NCBI GenBank assembly: GCA_013397435.1
Contig: VZRG01001343.1
Location: 137,447 to 201,446, forward strand
Length of the DNA stretch: 64,000 bases
Source of the DNA: Erythrocercus mccallii
Taxonomy: Eukaryota; Chordata; Aves; Passeriformes; Dicruridae
Direction: 5' to 3'
The number at the start of each line of letters is the position of its first letter. Within the stretch, counting starts at the first letter, position 1. The notes below the pieces were generated by a model, which was given only the letters and a program-made list of their open reading frames with translations, was not told the origin of the DNA and did no database searches. Positions 23,043-35,000 of the stretch are shown piece after piece. Made by a program: the position numbers and the translations under genes.

Positions 23043-26000
23043 CTGTAATATGAGTAATATAAAACAAATTAAATCACTAGGTATAACTTATTTAATCTTC
23101 CATTTTAGTTTTAATTAGCAATAAAGAAAAATTAAAACATTTCTTATCCGCTTACTGGAAAGATTAAAAGTACCTCTCTAACTTTTTATCATTTCCTTGC
23201 ATTGAAATGGAGGAATATTTTCTGCTATATCTGTTTGGACTACAAAGGAGAAAAACTGCCAGTATTTCACAAACCAGTGATCTGTCTTGGCCTCCCCAGT
23301 TTATTCCAGAATACAAGATTAGAAGGTACTCCAAAGGATTCCCTCATCTTGCCACAAAATGAAACTAACCCTCAGAAATATATTCTCTTATTTTAAATCA
23401 GTGATTAAGATTCCCCTCCAAACAAGCCAGTAGTGGGACTATTTTATTGGAAATCAAGGCACTTTTCACTTGTACTGAAATATAAATGCTTCTAGTCATC
23501 ATATTTTAGCTTTTCTGATCCCTATCCCAGTAAATATGAAAAAACTCCAGCTCTTTCTAAAGCTGAATCTGAGTAAATTTTGAGCAAAAGGCTGAAGCCC
23601 ATTTTCTCACTTCAACCTCTTTGGTCAGTCCTGTGAGCCCAATTGACATTTCCAACCCTGTGAACTAGCATTTCTCAGACATTTACCTTTGACAGAAGTA
23701 CTTCTTTCCCCCTGCATTTCTTAGGAGAATTTCATATAAAAAAGGCCAGAAATATAAAGTTCAAATATAAAATGGAGGTTAAGGTGCATATGGTTTCTAG
23801 ACAATCCCCAACAGGGTAGTGCAGACTATTTTTAATGCAGTTCCAAAATGATCCAATCTACTCAACAGCGTAATTGCAGCACACTTTAAAGTAATTAGCC
23901 ATTTTAGTATCATTTTCAGTTCTCCTCAGCTATATAAAAAATCCAGAAAAATCAATTACCTAATGAAAGTTCTATCTGTTTTAAAAATACATAAAGATAA
24001 AATCCAATCAACTTTTCAAAAACATAAGAATAAGCCTACGTTTCCTTTTTTTAAAAAAATTATCAGTTTCTTGCATATGTAAATCCCCTTTGGGTCTTGT
24101 AAAGTTATCATTAAAACTTGCCTTAGTGTCTAACCAGACATAAGTGATACCTGTGTTTGACCTTTCCTCATACAGTTTTATTCAAGTTTGCTATCAAGAA
24201 AAGCTTGCTATATTTTTGTAACTTAAAATTCTCTTGCTTAAGAAATGCACAAAGCTGGGAGCTAGTGTCTCTTATCAAATTAGTATTTATTTGGTTGGAT
24301 TTTTAATGTGGAAATTAATACATTTCCTGCATCTACCATTTCTTCATCAAAATTTCCCCTCTACTGTATTTGTTTTCAGCACTGGATTACTGATTATCCT
24401 GGCATATGATAATGCATACCCTAAACAGTCCAATGGATTAGGACTTCCCAAGGAGTGCAAGTACATCCTAAGCCCACTGACTACTCCAGAGCACCACACT
24501 GCTGCTCTAACATGTATTTTAAATGTCCAGGTGGGAATAAAAGCAAGGATAATGTTTTAGGGCGACAGTGTTTATTCTTTCTGTTGCCTAAAGGGGAAAA
24601 ATGAAAATAGTACTGACCCTGCTGATTGAGAACAGCAATCCTGGCCTATCTGAGCAGACTCCAGTGAAGCAGAATCTAAGTTTCCAGTAAAATAAGTGCT
24701 CCCAGACAAAGGTTATTAAGCTGAGTGCCATGGCTGCTGCAAGCATATAAAACACTCCTGCCATGTTGTCGATGTCCAGCTGGCTGCTCATGACTTCATT
24801 CTTCTCGTTGTGACAAATACCAGTCAGCCACAGGGTTTCTAACTCTTCCATTTCCCCTAGGGAGAGCAAGGAGTCAAACCAGTTAAAATGCAAAAATCAT
24901 TGCTCACAGCATTCAAAAGTCTTTGCAAGTTTAAAAATACAGCACCGTTTAATGCTTCATTCGTGGAGCACTGCAGACTTATCTAGCCAGGAGTTGCAAA
25001 TATAGCAGATTTCAACTCACAGCACCCTAGTTTCAGATGTCCTCAGATTTCATAAATTACGTGGGAAGCTGGATGCTCTAGAAAGCAGGATCTGTGGTTT
25101 AGATAGAACTTTCTTCTGCTTGCTGTAACTATTAGCACTTGTTATAGGGAGTGGAATGAGTTAGTAAAGAGCTGGGACAGGCTGTAGTGATCAGAGAGAG
25201 AACTCGTGAGAGAAGCATCCTGACACTTCACCAAGACCCCTTCATGCGCCCCCCTGCCCACTGCCCTACACTTGTATCTCCCTGATCCACTCTGACCCCT
25301 CCCTTTGGCCCTTCCCTTTAACATCACAAGATAAATTTCACAAATTCTTGCAATTCTTTTAGAATGTGCCATAAGAAGTTTGTTTTTTCCCATTTGATCC
25401 ATGATATCCTTATTTCTCCTTTTCAAATAAGCTGCCATATGGTGGCTGAAGCTCTCCTGACACATCTGGTCTCCACATTCATCTCTGGTATCTATTCCCT
25501 TTTGCTGCTGCCATTCCACCTTCCTGGGCAGCAACAGAAACACAAACGGCCTCACCCCGTGCCTGAAATGGAGCATTTCAGGTTCTGGCTCTGCCACATC
25601 CTTACTGCTATTAAAACACTTCATTTTCTTAAAGCTAACGAAGCAAATCCACTCCCTCCCTCTCTTGTGTATTCTTAACTTTGAATCCATATTCCGCTGA
25701 CGAGATTTGGCCTCGGATGAAGGACACTGTCACCTAGCCGTGGTTGCTACTGCCAACATGGACAGAGATGGGCAAGAAACTGCAATTGCGCCTGCCAAAA
25801 CCAGCTTTTTTTGATTTTGTATGATTTACCAATTTTCAAACATTTTGTGTTGTTCTTAGTGAAGCACTGCATGGGCTTACAGGCCTTTTTACTCTCTTGG
25901 GATATAGTCAGCTGAGTAATTATATCATAATTTTTAATGTCATAAACTTCATTGTTTCTAGAAAATACAGCAGGCAATGGAAAGGGCCAAAAAGGACAGT

Positions 26001-29000
26001 ATTAGCTCTCTTGGTGTGTTTTCCAGTTTACAATATGGCTTCAATATGGGGGAAGAATTTCCATGGTACAAATCCCTAATCCTTAGCCAGTGATTAGGGA
26101 ATACATTTTCAGTATTATAATTCATACATCACTAGAAAAAAGAACAGAAAAAAATGGCTAGAAGCTATATTGACATTTCAGCTACCTTCAAGCTAGACTA
26201 GAAGATCAATGACCTGCTGTGCAAAAGCATTTTGCAGGATAGAGTGCCAGGGCACCAGGAAAGCTGCAGCCCACAGATAATTTGGATGTGAGTTCCAATT
26301 GGAAATGGAACACAAGACTGTGATGGAGAAATTGCTTCTCAGAGAATGTGAATGAAAAACTGAAGTAGAAAGGACAGGTTCTGATGCACTTTAGCAAAGG
26401 CATTTCACAAATTCGTAAGAGGGATTATTCGGTCTCTTGCTAATTCTGAGTTTAATTTTGTGCTTGAAGCACGAATTGAACCTCTACATCTGCAAAAGGC
26501 AATGTGTCTTCTCCCAAATTACAGTGCTCAATCTTCAAAATACCTAAGAGCATCCCAAAGAAGAAAGTCAATCCTAATGAATCTTTAAAAATCTTCTAAT
26601 CCAGGACATTGGGACAATAAATTATTAATTGTAACAGTATAGATATTGCACACATAGATAATTGATGTTCATTATTGCATTTCCATATCTTAGTACATTT
26701 GGATTTCTTTTGTTCTGCTAAACCCCAGTGGACTGTTTCTCTCATCTCTCTTTCAAGTCCTCCCCAAGGTCTATGAATAAAACTCACAGAGGCTCAGAAG
26801 AGAAAAGAACCCAAGTCCAAAGAGAGAGCAATATTTCTGGTCTGTGCATTAGTAGCTGAAGCTCTGCCAATAAGATCTCATTACTTCCCACAGGAAAATT
26901 CACATCTCCCATGATTGTCAGACATCAATTTGATTTGACTGCTGTGCCCTTTCACTATTCATAACAAAATTCACGAAGGAATTTAAACCTCTTTTTTGTT
27001 ACTGTTTCCTCTGTGTTCCTTTCCCTTTGGCATGTACATCTGAAATAACTATTGATAATCCAGCAACCTTTCCAAAAACATCCTGGCAGAAATGAACTAA
27101 GCTTTTTTGAGTCAAGATAAATGACAGTGCCCCGGCAAGTAAAGAAGAACAAAGCATCTCAGAGCTTTGCAAATCCTGCTGTTGCAATATCCTCTCCATA
27201 TCTGGCAATGACAGCAATCACTATTAATTAATGCCCAAAAGGAATCCACATTTTTATTGACAGCAAAGTACTGTGAATTATTGAATTGTCATATCTATGG
27301 AATGATGCGATCTGGGAATGGACATATTAGGCTGGATAATTCTGGTCTCTTCATATAAAGTAGCTGCCATTTCCAGCATCTGTTTTTATATATGTGCATA
27401 TATATTTATGTATGTGTGTGTATACACACAGAAACACAGACAAAACTGATAGTAATTTAACAGTAATAACACTTCAGCATAGCTGACCCTATAAAACTGG
27501 CAAAAGTGCACCAATCTTATTGGTTTTTCCTACCCATTACACTTTAAACCAGTTATTCACAGAAGCCATAACATTTTTTACTACAAAATCCTCAGGCATG
27601 AGAAACTTCTTTATCTGTGGTGACAATTCATTCCTTATTAAAATCTGTCACTTCCAAACTTGGCCTGGAGTTTGAATTCAAAACACTGAACTTTGAGGCT
27701 AGTTATAATACGGTTCAGAAAATAAATTAATTTAAAAGAACAAAGTCCATTTGGAGGAATGTTGTCTTTCAAATCTTTTTGGGTGGTCTAATTTGAGAGC
27801 TGAATATGTAGGGTGATGACACCTATAGCAATACATTACACTTGGCAATTGCAAGGCCAGGGATTTCTTTGTGATTACCAGGCACTGGAGAGTTCAGTCA
27901 TCCCTGTGTGTGCATAATACTCATTAGCAAGTGCGAGCTCCAAATAGTTCATAAAACAGACCTTGGAAATCTAAGTCAGCAACCTCAATATCCATAAATG
28001 CCAGGCCTCACTGAACTGAGTGTTAATGGAGTTCAAGTCTGCATCTAATAGGGGGGTCTCAAGTTACTCATAAATATTAATCCAACTTATTTTAAGGGTT
28101 TTTGTTTTCACTTCAGGCACTTACTAAAGGAAAGTAATGCTACAATCATTTCCTACCTTCATTCATGTGTGGACTAAATTAAGGTGTAAATGGAAAGCTG
28201 CAGATCCCAGCAGCTAAGTACATCATGACACTAGCACAACCAGAAAATGAGAAGTCACAGTGTATTTGACCAAAAAAAAATACAGTGTATATTTTCTGTG
28301 TAATAAATCCACTATCTATTTAACCTGAAAAACTCACAAATGACTACAATTCCTACACTAAGAGATATTTTAAAATTCTGTATCACTGTATCATAAAAGA
28401 TCTGCTTCATTTATAGTGTAAAAATGAGCATAAGCAAGTGTTTTAAAAATCCACAGTTCAAGCAATGTTGAGTGTCTGCAGTATTCATTCAAAATGCACT
28501 CCAATAAACTGCAACATTCCAGCGCTTTCACTGGCAATTCAGCACTATTTACAGTGGGTTTAGGTTACAGTGCAAACAGATCCCTTTGTGCTGCTCCTGG
28601 GTTTGTTCCTGTGGCTGTGGAGCTCTCTGCTCTGGCTGCTATTTGCACAGAAACGTGCCAGTTGGCCATTAGGCCTGAACATCCCACAAGGGCCCTTCTT
28701 TCTACATAGACTCCTCTGGCCTATTTCACACATTATCATCCTGGGAAGCACTGATAAACTGTCCACTGTGTCCCCTAAACAATTTTGTCACAATAAAAAT
28801 TTCATTATCCAGACACAGAAACTATAGTCTCAGAGCAGGCTTTGCAGGCGTTACCACCTCTCCCTGCTGCCCAGCTGACACACACGCTGCCCTTTTGCAG
28901 CCTGTGTCACTGGCTCTTGAGATGTGTCAGCTCTCCAGGACTCTTTTAGGGGAGTTACTGCTCTCCCCAGATTCCTTATATTTCAGTGGAACACAGGCAC

Positions 29001-32000
29001 CTGAGCACTGGAAGCCCCAGTGCTGGGTACACCTGCACCAAACTGCCAGCTGAATTAGCACCTGCAGCTGCATGGCAGTCACCCATCCTGACTCCAAAAA
29101 ACACTGCCTTGCATCAATGACAGTTGTCTGGAAAAATTAAATGTCCCGTATATTGTTTTGTGTCACGCATTGCAACCATCCGTGCTCTGGGCAGCCTGCA
29201 CATCCTGCAGGAGGAAAGGAAATCCTGCCCTGCCCCAGTGGGGAAAGCAGAGCTGCAGCCCAGCACCCTTGTGGCTCTGCTGGTTAAGTACAGCAGACCT
29301 CTGGTGTCAGCACTTCCCTGGGACTTGCAAAAGGCACGGGCCAGGAGCAGGTCACTGGCAGGAGATCTCAGCTCATGTGTCACAGCAGAAGGTGCCAAAG
29401 GAGCTGGCTGCTGGTGACAGTGTCAGGGGCGGTGGCTCTCGTGCAAAGCGCTGCCCTGAGGTTCAGCCTGAGCACTCAACACAGCAAACTGGCATGTACT
29501 GAGTAGACATGATGAACAGGAGGGTTAAATATATACAGTCACACTGATCAGATGTAGGGCATCATCTCCAAAAGACCCTGGCAGCGCTAACAGAATCACC
29601 TGCTTATTCAGGCTGGACAAAAGGTAGTTTTCAAATTTAGGGACAGACGGTTCCATGTTTACTCTGGCAGAATTCCCCCTAAGTGACAGAGGAGGACACC
29701 CCATCACTTGGGGACTCTAAAATAAAAGGATGTTTCCCCATGAATAGCGGGGTCAGCAGCCAAATGGGTTGATGTGCATTTGGTTGAATAAGCTCATCAA
29801 TTCCAATTTGACACAGTTATATGATCCATACAGAATGTTTCAGAGAAGAGATTATATAAAAGCACAGCAACTTTTCAAATTCAGCCTGGACCCCCCAAAA
29901 CAATCTCTCTTACTCTTGTTTTCTGAGTTATTTCCCCCTATAAAAATAGCAGGAGGAACACAGATGACTGACAGCAATAAACTTACTGTGAGCTAATGAC
30001 TTCACTCGGCATGTCCCCATTAGTTAAGGATGAATTAACAGAACTGCTAAGCACGACTTTCAATATTACAATCCCTCTAACTCTTGTTCAGCTACACAAA
30101 CGCCCTCCACTTATACACTCACACTCTTCAGTCACATTTGTTCCACCCACTGCTTAAGGAGGACACTAAATATATAAACAGAAAATCACTGTGATTGTGG
30201 GTGTATTCTGCCTGAGCAGCACACACTGAAAATATGTCCTTATAATCACATACGTATTTCCTTCTTGGGCTTTAACAGCCCGTGTGAGTCACACTGCTAC
30301 ACTTCCTTATAATCTAGACAGTGATTTGGAAGGCTTATGCTAAAATATGAAAAAAATAGCAAAGAGCTTTCCCCTTCCAGATGTAAGGGGGCAAATCTCA
30401 TTTCCACAGTTACCTATTACCCATAAGGACTGGGAAGCAATTATCCACCCAGGAAAACAATTCTTAGTGTACTAAGCTGCCCTAAAAGCACATGAAGATT
30501 AACCAGAACTGAAAGTTATTAAGAAGGGATAACAGACTCTGTGGAAATTCAGACCAGAACCAGTTTTCTTCTTTATATCTCTGAATCTCTAATTGCTTTA
30601 AAGTTTTCAGCTTCAAGGGTTAAGGGCTTAATACAGCTACACCATCTGCCCTCTTCCTGGAGATCTCTTCCCACACTGTCTTTTGAACTGAGCTCTTAAT
30701 CTGCAGGTAGTGCAATACACTACAAATACCTCAGATGAGTGGATGAATAACCTAGTCAGCTGGCTGGTATTCTCCACTCCTCCCCAGAATCACTCTGTTT
30801 ACTCAGCTTTTTCTCCTCCTTGTATCCAATCATTTCTGCTGCCATGAATGTTTTATCCCTCTGTTCTGCTGCATCCCTCATAGCTAAAGGCTCCTTGCTG
30901 TCTTTCTCTCCATCCCATTCACACTCAGAACTTGTTTTACACTCCTAATTCTGAAGCAGCTTTGTCATCTGTAGTTCAATAATCTCATCTTCTCATAATT
31001 AAAGAAAAAAAAAAGAAAAAGAGAGATGGGAGAAAGACTGAAAGAAAAAGAAAGAGAAAGTTGAACTCTCCACACTTTCAATGCACCAGTGGTTCTACAC
31101 TAAATCCCGAAGAGACACAGTGCTATGGGTTTCAGAAACAATGCCTCCAAAACGATTCTGTGGGGTAATTTTAGAAAAAGTACCATCTTTAACTAGCACG
31201 TGTAGCCCAAGCCAGAGGAGTATCAGCAATCCCTGGGCCTGCAGACAGCTGTCCTAAAGTTCCTGCTATGGGAGCTGGAGGAACACGGGTGCCTTCCCAA
31301 AAGCTGCATCCAGAGCTGCTGAGCCCTCACGCCACTGCTGGCAGAGCTGTGTGCACACAGCAGTGACAGCAGCCAGGTACCACGCTGCTGCTGGGGACGT
31401 CAGCCTGCCCAGCTGCTCCTACAGAGGTTCAGAAAAGAAATCAAACGCGGATCATGCGATTCCTCAGCGCGCGGCATTTCTGTTCTGACACACTCCTGGG
31501 GCTGTGGGTGGAAGATCCAAACAAAATGATGGTGCTGTTTCTTAGCAGCCGTATCATTTTAGTTGCTTCTGAACTCCTGGGTGCTTCTATTTCTCAACAG
31601 AAGATTGAGATCCTGTGTCTCAGTAGAAATATTTTTACTTCTGTTAAAAAAACAATGGAAGTTTCATCTGGTGGCCACAGCAAGATAAAATATGCAGCGC
31701 AACCACCACTGGGCTTTAGAGAATCATCCCAATGATCAACTATCTTAAACAAAGCTGCAGATGCTAATCATCAACTCAAAGCTTTTGCAGATAATGAGAT
31801 GTGCTGCACAGATAGCAAGATGAACAAAGCCAGAAATTCACTGGCAATGCACTTCACTCACATCCCTTATACAAGAAAAAGCAACTCCGAAGTCTTTCTG
31901 TTAAAAAGATTTAGAGTTTCAAAGCAATTAATCTTATACTAACAGCTGCTTATTCATCTCAACTTCCCATGAGCAGGGCTACGAATGTGAACTTGCAGAG

Positions 32001-35000
32001 ACCAAGAGATAAAACCTTTTGAGCATATTTATACTTTTGAGACAATTAAGTAGGTATTCTTTAAACTCCTCAGCAACTCATTCCCATCCTTCCTTCTTCT
32101 GTCTCTTTTCCTCTTTGTTAGAGTAACAAATTTGCCATCTTGTAACGTGCTTCCTTACACTGAGACTTCTGAGCTGCTCTCACGGTGTGATTGATCATTG
32201 TTGGTGTAATTGGTCCACCCAGCAGAACTATCCTCAGGATAGGAACACTATTCATGTAGAAACATAGAGATAAACCACCCAGTCAGAGCTCAGAGTTATC
32301 CCTAACGCAAGCCTACACCCCTCTGTATTTAGTTAATTTTTTCCAGTGCCAACGAGATTTAAAAGAGGGTTCAAAGTCATTGGCTTTAATGCAGTAACAG
32401 CATCATGCTTTGAGAAGTAAGAAAAGATGCCCCTGCATGAACAACCAATTAATCCTTCAGCTGGATGTTTTACATCAGCAAGGAAGAGGGAAGAGGTTCC
32501 TATCCACTGCACAAAAAAATTCATTTCAATGTGTAAGTGAACTGGCTTAGCTAGGAGAATGATATAGAATCAGCAAGGAAAAAATCAAATGAGAAAAATC
32601 ACAGGAGAAAGACATGTGCAGAGGAAATTGGAAGTGCTAAAATACATTTCAAAAGGCCATTTCAGTACTGGGTAAATGTAAAAAAGAGATGAGATCACGG
32701 CTTTTTGTATCTGCAATCAGATACACTTTTACACAAATTACTTGGTCTTATCCAAGTATATAGTATAATCCAAAAAGGTTTTTCCTCTTATTAACATATT
32801 ATTCATATAAAGAAATTGTGTTTGTTGAACTCATTAAAATATTTTTTTCTTATAGTTATGGAACTCATTAGGTTTACCATCATTCACTGATTGTAAATGA
32901 ATGCCCTATTACACATACTGAAGAATAATTCATTATTTCTTGGGGCTCTGCTCTTTTACAGGCTTATTCTTTGAGAATAATATATTCTACAGAAGCAATA
33001 CATGTGAAAGAAGATTTCTGCCTTCGTTTGTGTTTGCCTATTTATTTAAACAACCTCATTCAGCCTCCACTGAGGCTTTCCCAGGAGTACTCTCTTAGGA
33101 TGCAACTTTCCCCCAACCATACTCGCTTTTAGTCTAGAGAACTTCAAAGAGATTTTTAGTGATACAGCAAAGTGGTGTTGGTCTGAACTCCGGGTTCATC
33201 CCTTCTAGTTCACCAAAACAGAGTTATGTAAGTTCACAGCTAAAAAGATTATCCATCGAACTACTGAAGTTAGACATGGATTACAAAATCAGGTCGAGCT
33301 AGTTCTGGGCAATTACTCTTTACATTTAATTTCTTGGTGTTTAGTTCCAGTTCACCTGCAATGTACTTTGTAGCTCAGTAGAAGGAATTTCATTATTAGG
33401 GCATTTTTGTTGACTTTTTTTTTCTTTTTTTTCCCCACAATTGGTGGAAATGTAATGGTAGTTGGGTTTTTTTTTCTCTGAAAATCATCACCTAGACCTG
33501 TGAGACAATAAAGTGAGACAATAAAGTTCTGGGACTAAAAGAAACATAACTACAATCATTTCTATACTCATTTATGTCCAACTACTATTCTTTACTAGAG
33601 CCTACACCACTTTCTGAACAAATTTAGGGAACCTTCACAAGAGAAAATAAATGTTTTAGCATTCCTGGGTTGTTCAGAGTAACTTCTAATGATAAAGAAA
33701 AAAAAGCCACAATTGTATTCACAATTCCCATGGTTTGTGCATTCATAATGTTTGCTTATCTTCTGGGCAAGACAAGCAAGGGTGCAGACATTTCATAATG
33801 AGGTTTTATTCACCTGGGTGTTCCCTGTGTCTATTGCTATTCTATAAGTTATAATACTGAATTTTGTAGGTAATTCATTCATATTATTTTAAGCAACTAA
33901 AAATGGGTTAAAGGTATAAGCATTTTTATGCTATGAAAGTCCACAGGTCAAAGTGTAAACACAGGGAAGACTTTTCCCACTCTGCTCCCACCCACTTTGT
34001 TTTGTACCTGATATTCAAAGTGAAGCATAAAAATGCAGCACCTTCAGTATTTTGATGAGCTTTTCCTTAAATAGCTTCAAGTGCTTTCCCTCCTATTTCA
34101 TTTATTTTATTTCTCTGTGAATTCATTTTTTGTGTTGGATGAGAAGTATCAAAAATGCTGAAGGAGTAAGCAGGAAGGAAATGCAAAGTGAAAGGAATGA
34201 AAACCCAAGTGTTGCTCTGGCTACATCTAGAGGGGTTAGCCCATACTGAGAAAGACAACTCAGATCCTGCTTTAGGCTACATACAGAAGCTTTTTCCTCT
34301 TTTTCCTCTTTTTCCTCTTTTTCCTCTTTTTTCCACAGGACCAATAATTCAACTTCTCTGATTCAAATTCCTCATTTAAAAATGACTCAGATTTATAGCA
34401 CCTAATAATTCTTAACAGTATTACACAAACAGAAAATAATATTCAAGAAAATGTGAATGTTTGAAAGGCAGCCATTGCAGGTCATCTAGTCATTCCTTCA
34501 CCCAAGTAAGTGAGGTTTCTTCCATGAGCCTCTCTAAATCCAACAGATGGATACAATGACACTGTTATTTCCATATGTATACACCAAAATGCATCAGTCA
34601 TGATGATGGCACCTCTTCCAGTTGTTTAGTGTTATAACAGGAGTATAACCCACGTGCGGGAAGACTAACACACTCAGTGTCTGCCCCATGAAAATTAATG
34701 TCCTGGGATTTATGGAACAGGAGGCCACTATGCTAAGTCCTCCTCTCTGCCATTCCTATTACACTGAAATTCACCATTTTTACCCTCAATTGCTTGTTAC
34801 TGGTGACATTACACCCATATTTATCTTTTGATAAAGCCGCCTCTTTCACTGATAGAGAAATGCAAAGTCAACACACACATCTATGTAAAAAACCCAAAAT
34901 AATGATTATGTAATACACCATACTCTAATCTGATAGAGGATTTAATCACTCATACTGCAGAAAAATTTTAATTACCATATTTCTATTTGCCTGCACAGGT

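Noticed and set aside
25142..25690. Open frame of 182 codons on the gene strand in intron 7, the longest outside the exons
   Set aside because: It resembles no family I recognise, has no convincing splice context, and composition is that of GC-richer neutral sequence. A protein search giving hits in other birds would revive it.
34450..34510. Possible second CR1 remnant (CAGGTCATCTAGTCATTCCTT)
   Set aside because: Only about ten bases resemble the CR1 3' region; too little to call.
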